From contig OY294048.1 of assembly GCA_958510825.1 (NCBI GenBank), positions 35,801,026-35,865,025 of the forward strand: a DNA stretch of 64,000 nucleotides, given 5' to 3'. The position numbers and the translations under genes are program-made. This stretch comes from Brachypterus glaber. Taxonomy: Eukaryota > Arthropoda > Insecta > Coleoptera > Kateretidae. Below the pieces are notes generated by a model. It had not been told where the DNA came from, made no database searches, and worked only from the letters and a program-made list of their open reading frames with translations. Positions 24,101-39,500 of the stretch are shown here, piece by piece. Positions within the stretch are counted from its first letter, which is position 1. The number at the start of each line of letters is the position of its first letter.

Positions 24101-27100
24101 ATTTTGATTTTCTTGAAGTTTCGATGACGCGTGTTGTACCTCGACTCGCAAACGTAAATGTCTTTTTCGTCATAGCCTGGAAATAAATAATTCACATTAT
24201 TTAAGAATCAAAAACAAATAAATCGCTCGATTTTTCGCATTATTAGAGTCCGCACGCGATAAGAATGGTACATTGACGTCATTAAACACGGAATGCGCAG
24301 TAAGCCAAAACGGATTGTTTACATTCTCGCCTCTTAGCAACGGCGCGTTTTCCTTTAGACTTATTTACAAATACGACGTAAAAACGTAAACGTAAAATCG
24401 TAAAAAATGCAGTACTCTGATTTGTTCAACCTTGAAATTGAACCAATCAGCATACCGCGATTCAAACGAGTTTACGTTTTTACGTCGTATTTGTAAATGG
24501 ACTTTTACAATGTTGTGCGCAGTGTCGTCATTAAGTTTGACGTCGGTGTTCCACTCTTATCGCGCGCGGACTCTATTAAAGCTATCAAAATAAATCCTAT
24601 ACCAGTCAATACAGCTTTAAGTTTAAACTTAATTTAAATATTTGCTTTAACATGTTAATAAAACTTTTCTAATAGCTTTTGTTTTTGATATGCAATTACA
24701 CTTCGTCAGGTGAGGATTATAGTGTTCTATATCCATAGAAAATCCAATGGATATAGAACACTATAATCCTCACATGACGTCTTATCTAAATGTTAAATAC
24801 TGGAAATGCAAATTTTTGAAAATTTATTTATATTTCATCAATTTTTGAAATCAATTTTAATATTGTAACTTAAATCCATACTTATTTAAAGCATATTTTC
24901 AACCCTCGTATATCAGTAAAAAGCATGCGATTAACTGGGAGGCATAGCGTAGTGGCTAGCGCGTATGTATAGCAAGTCTACTATCGTGAGTTCGATTCTC
25001 ACTGGCGCCGATTTGCCTTTTTCAGTTAATTAATAATTGAAATTTGGCGAAGGCGATAAGTGAAACGGACAATCCCTAGAAACTGGTTCGAAAGTCAGTA
25101 TAAGCCGGTGGTTCCCTCTACTACTAGCCCACACAAGTCCTGGACTTAGGGGATGCTTAATTAAGTAGAATAGTACGAGGTTAAACGAATAAACAAATAA
25201 ACAAACTGACGTCAAATACCTAAGCTAGCCCCTAGATGTATTTAATTTAATTTTAATCTGAAGAAACTAAAATTGTGCACTTTTAGCCCTCTTTTTGGTA
25301 CTATTATATAAATATATATTAAAAATGGCTCTTTTTTAAATCAAAGCCATATGTGTTACCAAAGAGTATTATTTAAATTGATGTATATTACATTACATGT
25401 TTTTTTACATGTTTGTTTAACCTCGTACTATTCTACTTATCTAAGCATCCCCTAAGTCCAGGACTTGTTTGGGCTAGTAGTAGAGGGAACTTATACTGAC
25501 TTTCGAACCAGTTTCTAGGGAGTGTCCGTTTCACTTATAGCCTTCGCCAAATTTCAATTATTAATTAACTGAAAAAGGCAAATCGGCGCCAGTGAGAATC
25601 GAACTCACGATAGTAGACTTGCTATACATACGCGCTAGCCACTACGCTATGCCTCCCATATACTATTCATTGTATAGTTTATATATCTTTATAAATATTA
25701 TATGTAACATAGGTATACATCTTCCTATTCCTCAAAAAACATGAAAAAAGTCTCTATAAACATATGTCCAAAAATGCTTTGTAAGAGAGCTAGTTCCCTT
25801 CAATGACAACCCTGAAAATTAAACTTTTATTTAATATCTCAGAATCTATTTAAGCTACAGAAACAAGTTTATGCATGTGTTCTTACATCAACAAGGCCAA
25901 ATACTATATAATATTTTTATGTAGTAACTTCAACCAGGGGCGTGCCAAACGTAAAGGCCCTGTCACTTTTTTTGTCCTATTTTTTTCCGTGTAACATTTT
26001 TGTTGCTTTTTAATTTAACTATGATTCTAAAAATGCATAAAAAACTTAATTATAATGTATCAGTGTAAGACTCACTGTTTACGATAAAAATGCATTTAAA
26101 AATATTTAAAAAAATTAAAAAAAAGGTTAAGGAAAAGTCGGATTGGCGTATTTTTTTTAGAAAAAAAAATACTTTTATTATAAGGATCAATCCTACCAAT
26201 TTTTAAAAAAATCCATTAAAATGTAAAAAAGTTTTAAGGCCAACTTAAAAAAAATATATATCGTCATCTAAAGGCTCTAACGGTCTAACTCCAAAACGTC
26301 ATATTTTTCAGGAGACGTAAAAAACGAGTTAAAACTTAATTATAGCAATTTAGAACTTTAAAACTAGCTTGTTCACAGGTAAAAATGTTTGAAATGTGTT
26401 AATGTATTTAAAACTTTTCATTGTTATCTATTTTATATAAATTATTTGAAAATTAAATTTTAACCACGGAATCTAAATTCACTAATGGTCTAACTCCAAG
26501 GGAAGATAAAAGAGGATACCTATCGTATTGTATCGCGTAATATTATTACAAAAAATTTATATTTTTATATTTAATATATAATATTACTACTAGGTAGGCA
26601 TAATATATATACATTATTAATGGCAATAATTATAATTATCATCAAACAGTAAATTAACAAATATTTGAAACGGAATCCCCTGTTGTCGAGAAATAGTTTG
26701 ACATTAGTGACAGTTCTCATTTAATTGTTTTCTCACAATCATATGATGGAGTTAGACACTTAGCGACTTAAAATATTTACATTTTTGCATTTTTTGAGGC
26801 TGATATTGGTTTAATGCAACTTTTTTTTTTTTTTAAGTATGTTGTAATCAGATAATGAAGCAAATTTGATAAAAATCTCATTTTTGAAAAATTTTGAGTT
26901 AGACAACTAGAGCCTTTAGTGAACGATATATAAAAAATAGAAGGAAACGTTCAGAAAATATTCTTACCAATTTTGAAAAAAAAAGCGTCACAAACATAAA
27001 GTTATAGGGGACGCAACTATATCAAAATACAGTATAAAGAATTATGTACGCACACAAGCCGTGAGTTCTTTAGGTGACGCAAGATCAAAATTTTACGCCC

Positions 27101-30100
27101 TTGGTAAATTTACTCCTCCTTAATCAAAGTCAGTTGATGAGAAAAAAAAAGTTCAACCATCATCAACGTTACGCCATTATTTATGTTCCCAAGTTTAATT
27201 GTTGGCTAAAAAAAGGTCACCAACAAGACAAAAAAAAAACAATAAGCTGTGCGCTCTGAGGCAGCCGCCTCGTTGCCTCACCCCATGGCACGGTGCTTCG
27301 CAAGAGATCAAAGCAAATATAATTTTGGAAGTATATCGAGAAAAAAACGTAGTTTACGATTCAGTGTAAAGATAATACCATGGAATTCGAAGTCATTAAA
27401 GCATTTAATTGCATTTTTTTCGTAAACAGTAAGTCCTATTACATCATATGACTTTTTTTAAGTATTTTTATGTATAAGATCATATTCAAACTAAAAAACA
27501 GCATAAAGTTACACTAAAAAAAGAATTGGTCAAAAAGGTGCTTGGACCTCCCCGTTTGGCACACACCTGGCTAAACTTACTACACGAAAATAGTATAGTA
27601 GGCCTTAATGATATAAAAAACTCGTTTCTGAAGCTTAAAGGGTTCCCGAGATATTAAACAAAAATCTAATTTACGGGGTTGTCACTGAAGGACCGTAGCT
27701 CCTCTACAAACCATTTTTGTACATAAGTTTATAAGAACTTTTTTTACGAAGCTGTAGTTTGCAACGTTTCTTTGCATCGAAAATTCAAATAGTATATTAA
27801 AGCACTTATTCCATAACACGTTTTTAGGCACTAGTACTTTAGAAAACTCGCCGCAAGCGGCTTGTTTTCTAAACTTGTAATCGTGCGCTGAAAACGTATG
27901 TTATGAAACTAGTACTTGCCTTGCCTTGCCTTGTTAGGCCTACTGATGAAAGGTTAGCTATCTCTCAGTTAAAGCAAGGTAAAGCCGCTGGTTGGGATGG
28001 TCTTTGCCCAGAACATATAATTAACGCTGACCCTATATTGCACTCTATTTTAGCGCTATGTTTTTCTTCAATGCTTTCTCATGGTTATGCACCTGCTGCT
28101 CTTACGAAGACGATAATTACACCCATCGTTAAAAACAAAAGTGGGTATATTTATTCTTCGGCTAATTACCGGCCTATTGCTATTTCTACTACATTTTCTA
28201 AAGTACTTGAACTAATCATACTCAATAGATGTAGGCCCTTTTTCCAAACCAGTGACAACCAGTTTGGTTTTAAAAGATCTATGGGAGCTGTAGATGCAAT
28301 TTTTTTATTGAAAGAAACAGTTAGCTACCACCTTAAGAAGAAAACTCCTGTGTATGCAATATTCCTGGATTTAAGTAAAGCCTTTGATAGGGTTCATCAT
28401 GTGAAGTTAATCAGAGCCTTAATAGGTCGGAAAGTACCTAGCTATGTTTGCCGCTTCTTACAAAGTTGGAACTCCAAAGCCACGGCATCTGTTCGCTGGG
28501 GATCTGCCACTTCACCTGACTTCAGTCTACGCAACGGTGTACGACAAGGAAGTTTAATTGCTCCTGATGCCTTCAATGCCTACATTGACGACCTTCATAC
28601 TCTCCTGGCTAAAGCCCCTGCTGGATGCTTTCTTGGTGGCCTAAAAGTCAACTGCATCAGCTACGCCGATAATATGGTCCTTCTTTGCCCCTCACTTCAA
28701 GGTCTACGTATGCTTATAAAAATATGTGAAGACTTTGCCAAATCACGTTCTCTTAAATACAATAGTAATAAGAGTAAAGTTTTAGTGTTCAAGTCCACAA
28801 ATTATAGAGACCTCTGTGTTCCTCCTGTTTATTTAAATAACTCTGCTGTTGAACGCGTGTTCGAAATCAAATACCTAGGTCACGTTATCAATGATATACT
28901 AAGTGACAACTCTGACATTCAGCGTCACAAGAAAAACCTTTGTGCCCGCGCAAACATGTTAGCTAGAAAATTCTCTAAGTGCTCTGTCGAGGTTAAGAAC
29001 TCTCTTTTCAGGACATTTTGTTCTAACGCTTACTGTGGTGAAATTTGGCTTGATCATACGGTGGCCTCGTGGCGAACTCTTCGCGTATGCTATAATGATG
29101 CATATCGCATTATCCATAGACTACCGCGCTATAGTAGTGCCTCGGAAATGTTTGCCTCTGCCCGAATTGATACCCTGGATGCTCTGAGACACAAGTTGCT
29201 CGCCTCTTTTGTGAAGCGGCTACTCTCCAGTCCTAATGTTTTCCTAAAAGCGTTTGTATCTTCGGACTGCTTTTGGGTTTCTGCACAAATCGCCACTTGG
29301 CGACGCCTTTGTTTCTTACAAGTGACCTAATCATTTTATTTATTTATAAATTATAATTATTTTGTTTTGCTTTATTGTTATTTTTAATCATTTTATTATT
29401 TTGTAGTATATGGCCATTGTGCTGTAATAAAAATTATTATTATATTATTATATACTATTTGAATTTTCGTTGCAAAAAAACGTTGCAAACTTCAGCTTCA
29501 TCTTTTTTTCATGTGTTTTGATGGGGGAATTCACCTCTTAAAGCTTTGGAACGCTAAAAAATGTGTCTTGCATATTAACGTGAATTTAAAACTTTAAATT
29601 AAAAAAAATCGCTTAAATGACCTAAAGCAGCAAACCCCCTTAGGAACTCGACTATATTAGACCTATAATTTCGAATGACATCGACAGATCTCTTGCCTAA
29701 AAGATCAACCTCGATTTTGTCGCACAGTGTTAGTTGCAGTAGCCAATGGTAAAAATGTCCTAATTAAGAGAAAAAAGTAGTTTGTTTAAAAACAGACCCA
29801 ATATTCCCAATAACATCAAACAGAATATTTATTTTATCATAACAATAACAACACTTACCTTCCGGTTTCATAATATAAAATTGCCTGACGTCTACCACAC
29901 AACACCTTTCTTTAACTTCTTCCAATGGCACTTCACAATGATTGTTCGATTTAAACACTTCCCTTTCCAAAAACTTCCTCGTACTATGATGATATGTCTC
30001 GGCAGGCCTTAAATAGTAATTCCCATGCAACATGGGCACTCCTTTCTTCTCAAACAGTCTTTCAATCATTACAATATGTGGTTCACAACCTTTTTCTTTA

Positions 30101-33100
30101 GAGTCTAAATACACAAACTCGCCTACTTTGTACGTTTGTTGATTACACGTCATCGTTTCACCAATGTTCATGTTCGATTCTTTGATGATGGAGTCTTCAG
30201 AGCTCCTGGTTTCCGTTTCCTCTTCAATCGACTCTTTCAGCTGTTTAGTGTTCTTTAAAGTTTCCATTGAGAGCTCAAAATCGTTCATGGTGTAGCTTAA
30301 AGCAGGCGATAAGAGGAGTTCGCCTCCTTTGCAGATTTCATCCCTTTGTTTAATGAAATAACTTTGCAGTTCGATAGCATCCTCAAAGATTTGGGAATCT
30401 AACGACGAGAGTTTTCGCGCACGCTCAACACACGCGAAAAAATCTTCTTGGAATATGTCCAGTCTTTTGTACACGCCTTTGTTAAGGCGACGTTTGAGGA
30501 GGTCGAGGGAAATTCCGCGAACTCTGAAACGAAAAAAAAAAAGAATTCATAGTGCGTTTTTATTTGTTCTAAGAGAAGTAGCGATAGTTAAAAAATAATA
30601 AAGAATAAAATCGCGTTACACATTTGGCGCCCAACTGGAGGTATGTGTTACTGTGAACATTATCAATCGAATTTGAGCACCAAATTTGGATTAGCGCATA
30701 AATTATGACCCAGTTGATAAGATACGTGTTTGTTAATAAATATTTTTATCCAATACATACAGATAATAAGACAATTACCAGCTTTATTTTAAATAGATAA
30801 ACTCAATAATAACCCCGTGTGGCTTTTACTTTATTGAGTGGATAATTATTTATTTTACCCATTCAACTGTCACTTGTCAAATTATTTTCTTGTAAATTTT
30901 ATTAAACTGTTTAATAAAAATATGAATTCCTAAGCTATTTATTGGATAAAACCTTGTATAGCACTCATGCGTAAACCGATATTGCCCTCTCGAAAATTAA
31001 CCTGCGAGGCGTCAGCCAAGCAGGTTAATTTTCTCATGGGCAATATCTTACTTTACCCACTAGTACCATAAATAACTATTAATATTACATTATTCAAGTA
31101 ACTAAATATTAACTCTTTTTCTTAAAGAAAAGATTGTATAAATAAAATTTATTTAATAAAGTATAAAATCATATTTTATTTTTAACTCAAAAGATTGCTT
31201 GCCAGAACTCCGCTTTGCGTCGTTCAGGCAAATGCAATCTAGTGCGAAAAAGAGCCTCTTTCCACACTCGTTAGGAAAATAGCTATTTCGTACGACCTAG
31301 TGTACACGAAATAAAGAAAAATGCATGTTCACTATATATTCTCGTTAGGATATTTTTCTATCGCACGAGTACATAGTGCATATTTGAATGAAATGACAAC
31401 TATGCACACTCATTTATCCAAACAATTACACATAGCTTTCATTTTGACAAAAGGCATTTGACGTTTATAAAATTTTCAAATGTCAAAATTAAACACAGGT
31501 AAATCTTTAAAATATAATTTTTAAAGAGTCTAGACTGTAGATCGAACGAAATATGTTGTTCGAAACTCGTTTGCGACAAGTCCTTAGTCCACTCAAATGA
31601 TTTTTTGACTTCGCTTCGCGTCGTCAAAAAAACTTCATTTTCGTGCACTCGCTTACTCGTTAGGAGAACTACTAACTTTTGCTAGATTATAACGTTTGGA
31701 AAATACAGAAATTCAAACTTCAATAAATTATGCAACACACATAACGTTTCAAATTAGTGCCGATGTTTTAATGTTTGGCCTTGAATTGGACATTTATTTT
31801 TATATTTAAAAAAGTTGGAATCACAAACACAGACTAGTTTAAGGGGTATATACCTTTACTCAAAGTTGTACCACCTTACTACCGGAGTCCTACAAGGTGA
31901 ACCCTTAAGTCCCCTTTTATTTGCCCTTTTTCTCGCAGATATTGAAGAATTCTTTCGTAGCCGAGGTCATACTGGAGTGGACATTGATGCACTTGTCGAT
32001 ATAATAATGCTTTTATATGCTGATGATCTTGTGATTTTAAGCTATTCTCCAGTTGATCTTAATGCTAAACTAAGAACTCTCTTTGAATATTGTGAATTAA
32101 ATAAACTTACAGTAAACATTTCGAAAACTAAAGTAATTTGCTTTAGAAACGGAGGACCCCTTGGTAATGTAAATATATTTTATAACGGAAGCAACGTTGA
32201 AGTTGTCAACAAGTATACCTATTTGGGCGTAAATTTTAATACTTCTTCTCTCTTTCTAGACATGTCTAGCTCAAGTACTGTACGAGCGAATCAGAACATT
32301 AGTGCAGTTTTAAATATTCTTGGTCAATCTAAAACCACGTCTTGGCCAGCCAGAATGAAACTGTATAATTCCTCGGTTACATCGGCTCTCTCGCATTGTC
32401 TTGGTATTTGGGGTCTACGATATGTTGATTTAATTGAAAGAATCCAAGTTCGGTTTTTTAAACGCCTTTTGGGCCTGCCTTTAAATACCCCTGATTATGT
32501 TGTGCGCCTGGAGACGAACACAGTAAGCTTAAGTCTACTTGTTTTAAAATACGCCTTTAATTTGCTAATAAAACTTAATTCTTTACCAGATACAAGGTTA
32601 CCAAAAATTTGCCTTAATCGCCTAATAAACTTACCAAATGCCCCTAAAAAACATAACTGGTTTTTACAAATAAAAAACTTTTTTATTGAAACTGATAATT
32701 TGCTTACTTTTGAAAACTATAATGCCTCTTTGCAAAAGAATATTTTAAGCGACTTTCTAGTTACTTACGAAAACTACCTTCATAACATAGACCTTGATCG
32801 TCTTTCGCGTTCTTCCTACCCCTTTTTCTACAACTTCCTACTGCCAAATAACTTTCTTACCTCACATTCTCCTCTTTATATTGTCAGAATTATTTGCCAA
32901 ACAAGGACTTGTGGCACAGACATTTTAAGGTTTTATTATAACGGTATATCATATAAAATTGATGCTAAAACTATATGTTCCGTGTGCAATTTGCAAGAGA
33001 AAGAAACTATAATTCATCTTCTTTTAAAATGCCCCATATACAACAGTTTTAGACCAGTTTTTCTTAAAAACTTATCTGATTGGACAGATGTTATAAATCT

Positions 33101-33479
33101 TTTAAATGTTGGCACAGAAAGCATACTTAAAACAATTGCCCACTATATAATTAATATGCTTAAAATGCGTTCATTTGTATTAGATGATTAATTCTACAAC
33201 TGCTTTTTTTTTTCTTTGTTTTTGATTTTCGTTTTTTTTTTCTTTTTCAACATGTAAAAAAAAAACAGATTTTAGAGATTTTTTTTTTTTTTTTATTCTA
33301 GGGATTTTTTTTTATATACTTTTATATATATATATATTTTTTTTTTTAGTTTACTTTATCTGGTTTGCATATAATATTTTGTTTTCTATTAGAGTTTATA
33401 CGTTTAGATATACTTTTTTTTCTTTTTGTATATTGTTATAAGAATTGTAATTCTTTTAAAACAATAAATTTTCTATCTG

Positions 33480-33513
<34 letters not shown>

Positions 33514-36500
33514 CTTCTGGCTCAGGAAAATTAAGGGTTTTTATTAATTTTTTTCAGGTATGTAATCACAACTTTATTCGAACAACCTATAGTATATGTT
33601 TTCATGTGATTGTGAAAAAATTTTTTTTGGAAAATTCGGAAAATTTTGGAAACCATGCCCTTGCCCGGAAACGCTTTTTTTTTCTATCGTTTGCGGTGAC
33701 CACGATTTCTCGAAGACCAATTTACTGATCAATCTGAAATTTTTAGGTGTTGTTCCTAATTACAATAGATAGTTTGTGGACGAAGGGATTTTTGAATGAA
33801 AATTTCTACCTTTCCCGGCAGAAAAAACTGATTTTAGGAACAACGAAAATCGATTTTTTGGGATAATCATCGCCATTTTCGTATTTTTTGTTTGCAAAAC
33901 CCTTCGTTCACAAACTAGCTAAATTACAATATTGTAATGAATATAAAGAACTTTCACTTTCGGGTTTAGACCGTGTTAATGGATTTTCACTTTCCATTAA
34001 CACGGTCTAAACCCGAAAGTGAAAGTTCTTTATATCTTAATGGCCGTGAAAGCTTAAAATCTAAAAAATTGTAATGAATTTTCCTCGGAATTTTCCAATA
34101 AACAAATACTTCTTCCTTCTTCTTCCTTTTTTTTGGCCTTTTCTCAGTTAGATAATTAGCCAAATCCCTCTTAGTTACTCAATTCACCAAGAGTGGTTCT
34201 TGTCTGGCTTGGCACCATACCCACTCCTGTTTTGATTATACAAATACTTCTTCCTTCTTCTTCCTTTTTTTTGGCCTTTTCTCAGTTAGATAATTAGCCA
34301 AATCCCTCTTAGTTACTCAATTCACCAAGAGTGGTTCTTGTCTGGCTTGGCACCATACCCACTCCTGTTTTGATTATAGAAAATTTCTAGTCTTCTGTAA
34401 GACTTTTTCTTTTTTTTCTTGTCTTTTCGTGTTTGCTGTTGGTTGTGTTAGCTGTTGACAAGGCTGTTTTTTATAATTTGTAATTATATTTGCGCATGCG
34501 CTAGTATATAAAAAAATTCTGTATGTATAAAAACTTCTTCACGTGTTAGTTGCCTCAAAATCAAAATTTATCAGCATTATAAATGATTAAAAAACATAAA
34601 ATTCTCTTCTTACTCCAATATAATCACATGTTCGTCATTTTATTGCACATCGTCCATACAATCACTATAAAATATATAAAATCGAATCCAGGGCATATCT
34701 AAGATAGCAAATAAATAAATAACTATACTAAAACACTTGATGCTAAAAATTAAACGCGATTAACGGATTACATAATTCTTGGCAAAAGTACATGTTCCTC
34801 GTTTCACGGGTGAAAAGCAACTGAAAAAACAAATACTATTTGATACTTTGTAGGTTGTTCGAATAAAGTTTTGATTACAAACCTGAAAAAAATTAATAAA
34901 AACCCTTAATTTTCCCGAGCCAGAAGCGATATAACTCCTTAAATTATTAGTAGTTTAGAGATATGCTACACTCTTCTAGCTAAAGCTGTGAAAATAAATA
35001 AAAACGTACTTTTTTCCGTCAATCTCGTCATGTTCAGGTAAATCCGCCATGGAATCCGAATAACACCTTCCTTCTTCATCCTGATGATTATAAACAGTAG
35101 TAAACAAGGTAAGCAATATATCCTGTATCGCTGCCGCAACATCGGGAATAGTATTCTCCTCCTCTTTCAGCAACAATTTCGTCTGCAAACAGATCCTCTG
35201 CAGAATCATACCGTCCTTGTAAATTTGAGAATCCGGTTCATTGAACGTACAGGCATTGTCGAACATTTGCATAAAATCGGCTACGAGATCCTCCAAAATC
35301 TCGTAATAGTTCTTTTTCAGCCGGTGGGCGATTTCTTCCATGTCTATCGGATGTTTTATTACTTCATAATAATCTGGGTACTCTAGTTTTGATGGCAGTT
35401 TCATAAATATTAAAGCTAATTGTCTATTGGTTTTGGGGTCTTTATAATCTCGTACAGCTTCATATAAAGCCTTTAGCGATTTTTCTAATGGAGACTGGTG
35501 GTGCTTAACTCTTGGTTTATACCTGAAACAAACAAAAATGGTGTTAATTCCGCACATAGTTCCCAGGAAAATTTAGATGAACAAAATGGATGAAAGAAAC
35601 GGACAATGGATTTTTTGTAGAACCACTTACAGTCAAATCATAAAGTTTCATACTTGGGAGATAATAGCTTAACATTTCTTCAGGACAAACCAGACTTAAA
35701 CCAATCGCTGATCCTCCAAAATTAAATATTGATTTTAATATGATAACTATTTTTCAACAGTCATCCGTTTGTAAAATTTGGTTTGGAGAAAAACACATTT
35801 TTAAAATTACACTAGGCAACACGGTTTCTTGCCCTGATTGGAGTCATATGTTTTTTAACTGATTTTGGGTCGCTGAAACCGAATGGCCTCAGAATATTTC
35901 TATTACCTAAGTTTTCTGAGAAAAATGAGATAAAAATGTTAAAAAATCATTATTTTATCCCTCTTTTGTTCTAAAATCATGGGAGATAAAAATATTCCAA
36001 GGACAAATTTAGATTCGGCGACTCAGTATTAGTTAAAAAATACCCAACTTAAAACATGGAAACTTTAAATTCATAGGTAGAATAAATGGGGATATTATGA
36101 AAAAAAAATATTTAAAAAAAATATGGATTATGTGACAAAACTAAGTAGGCTAGTAGGATTTTGCTTTGTTGTTGGGTATTTTTGGTAAGATGTAAAATTT
36201 TTGATTATTTTTACACAATTATTTTTGCTTTTAAATTATTATTTAATACTTATAATATTAGTATTAAATATTGCAACATTATATTTTTCTTTTTTAAGGA
36301 GGGCTGTTTATTTGATTTTGTATTTAAGTTAATTTGACAACCAGTGAGTTTGACATATCAATTGGCCAACAAAGAAGAATTTTGCAGACTTTTGTATAAA
36401 AAAAATCGTTGAATTATTAAAGTTCTTAAGAGCTAATATTAACAGTTTCATGTTTTAGGGAACGTTCAAGTATTACGTAACGCAAATTTTGATCATTTTG

Positions 36501-39500
36501 GACCCCCACTCCCCCTGTAACGCTATTTTCCTATACCATTAACATGGGCGTAACACTCCAAAAAAATTCTAGCTCCACCCCCACCTGGGAGGGAGTAAAT
36601 ATCTTTAAATGTTATCAATATTTTCGTCAAAATTGGTACATAGGGGTTTTTAAGGTTGACGAAACTAACTCTAACAATAATTTTTTTCTAACACCGCTCC
36701 CGGGGAGACGGGTGATTGTTTTTAAATATTTACAATATTTTCGTGAAAATTGGTATACGACGAAACTGAACCTGATAATAAAATTTTTCTAAATTCACCG
36801 CCGGGAGGTGGGGTGATTTTTGTGAAAATTGGTATATGGAGGTTTTTGAGGTAGCTAAAACTGAATCTGATAATTAAAAAATTCTAAATCCACCCCGAGG
36901 GCGGGGGGTAACTTTCGTGAAAATTGGTTTATTAGGATTTCTGAGGTTGCCAAAATCCATTTCACGCGCGGGGGTGGTAAATGGAAAATCTTTTTTACTG
37001 GGCAGTGTATTTTATCAGTGTACTTACGGTCTACGTTCAACACGTTCCTTCTTCTCCGGCGTCTTCAGTCCCGTCTTATGTCCCACTTTATCAACCAAAC
37101 ACTTTTCTAATAGTAAAGAGTCTTCGAATATGGGCGAATTTTCTTCATTGTACTGTCGACAGTTGGAGAACATCAATTTGAAGTCTTTCACCATGTCGTT
37201 CTCGCAGCTGTACTGCTCGGCGCGGATTTTCGATTCGATCTCCAGGAAATCGATCGGCTCGGCTATCACGTCGTAGTAGTCGGGATAGAGCTTCTTCGAC
37301 GGTTTTTGCATGAAGCCCAACATTGGTTTTCTGCCGTCCTCGCACTGAAAAAAAAAAGTTAAAGGCTCGAGAAAAAAAATGTCACGCTTTTACTAGATTT
37401 TAACGAAAATTTTAAAAATTTCTCTTTATGTAAGGTATAAGATAAAGAATAAAAATTCACTTTAAGTTTATTTTTAATTAAAAACCTTACAGGTTTTTGT
37501 AACAGTGATTTGTTCGAGGGTATGTTGTAAATTTAATATTAAAGTAAACGTGTTTTTTTTATTTATAAAATCACTAAAAAGTAAATGGTTTTTCAACCGT
37601 GGTAAATTTGGCAACCTGCAAAGAGCTTCGCTTTAAGCTTAAGAAAACCTGGAAAGCGAGATAGAAAACCAAGGTAATACCACAACCTCACGAGTGGCTC
37701 GGATAAGGGATTTTTTAAATAAATTTTTTGATTTTTTAAAATTCTTATATTTGTAAAAATTTATATATTGTATTTTTAGGCAGAAAGACCTCGGTCGATA
37801 GCCTTTTGGGTAACCAATAAATATTGTTAAATTAATAAAATTATTTTAAATTCTTGAAATCGATTTCTGGAACCTTAAGAGTTCCTTTTTTTTTTTTAAT
37901 AACCCTATTTATGAATAACCCTGTATGTTACCAGACATGACGTACAGAGTTGATCAGTACAAGGAACCGAAAATTGATTTTTTGAGATACTGAGATTTCA
38001 AAATTTACAAGTCGATATGCAACTTAAAAATGTTCCCTGTTATAAAGGTGGAATTAAAGTCGCTCTATCAAGCTAAGCTAAAACCGCCTTAAATTAAGTG
38101 GCTCTGGGTAAGTTCACTTACCGAATACTCCAACAAATGCTTTGCCAGCGTGTGCAGTCTCTTCTTCAGTGGTATAGAATCTTTAGGCGGTCTTCCTCTG
38201 GGGGCGGGTGACTGATTTTTTGGTTTGGGACCCCGTTTTCGCACGGGCACTATCATTTTGTCGTCGTCACTATCCGTACCCTAGTTTTATGGAAAATTAC
38301 ACGAATAAAAATGGTGAATAGTTTAAATTTATGCAAAATTTCTATTCTAAATAGAGTTGCAAGCGGTTAATAGCGCATAACTTAGCGATTGTTATTAGAC
38401 AAGCAAGAAGAACACAAAAAAGCAGCAAAGAAACCAAAAAGAATTTTTTTCAAGATACTAAAACATTGTTCTATTATTATAAATAAAGATCTATTTATTT
38501 ATTTGGACAATATAGAGTCATGGAGAGCCCCAAATAAGCGTATGCTTGTGCTGGGTGCTTTACGCATCTGTGCTTACCATACACGTCTATATGGGACACA
38601 CCCACTTTTCAAGTCAATTTCATGGGATGTTTGTTGCATTTTAATATTTTATTAAAGCCAGATACATTGTTATTACTATATATTTGTATTTTAAGCATTT
38701 ACTGGTTAAAACTGACATGAATTCTGCATTTGATATAACAGGTAATAGTAATTATATACCAAGGTATAGAAAACATTTTTTATAGTCAAGCGTATTAAAT
38801 CCCGAGCAGCAAGCAATTTAAGATTGCGAGACTTCTCTACCATGGTTTATATATTAGTTTTTTCACTACTAGCAATATTTAACTATTTTTATTCAAATAA
38901 TAAAATAAATTATTAACAGAAATAATATTTCATAAAATTTTCATAAAAATCAATGACATTTGCTCAAAAAAATACTTTGAACTGACATTTAAAAATTTAG
39001 TTTTGTTTTAATTTTTTTATAATATTTAGCTAATTACTGAATGTATTAATTGGTAATAATTATAATTAATTATATTTAATAAATAGAAAATTATTTAAAG
39101 TTATTTTCTTGGGTTTAATTAGCAAAAATTGCACAAAGAACTGAAACATCTAAAGTGATAGAAATCAATTCTCCAAACTCCTACTAGGAAAGAAAAAATT
39201 ATTATTGTTATAGGTGAAGAAAATGGATTTCACAGTCTAAAAACGTGATAAATAATGGTATGTTCTAAAGCTAGTAGTGAAAAAACAAATTTAGTCAGAA
39301 AATATATATTATTAGAATGAGAAGAAATTTTATTACGTTTTTATGCCACTGATGTTTACAACAAAGAGAGTGGGGCGTGGTTAAATACGCTTCAATCGCA
39401 GAAATGCGCCGGGGCGAACAAGATTTTTTTTTCAAATGCCAGACAGTAGTTAATTAATAAATATTTAAATATAGTCTAGCAGTCTTAGACTAAATTAATG

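Noticed and set aside
24937..25011. A tRNA gene (and its inverse at 25583-25657)
   Set aside because: A and B boxes and the T stem are good but the acceptor arm does not pair and a common non-tRNA body follows in both copies; this is a SINE head.
27903..29330. A 475-codon host gene
   Set aside because: Reverse transcriptase motifs, a (TTA)n tail and its position inside a MITE show it is a LINE; its first codons are MITE sequence.
33473..33514. CRISPR-like short repeat array
   Set aside because: Simple tetranucleotide microsatellite without spacers, tail of a LINE; the organism is a eukaryote.
37145..37345. Minus-strand Arg-rich frame
   Set aside because: Other-frame shadow of polybromo exon 8.
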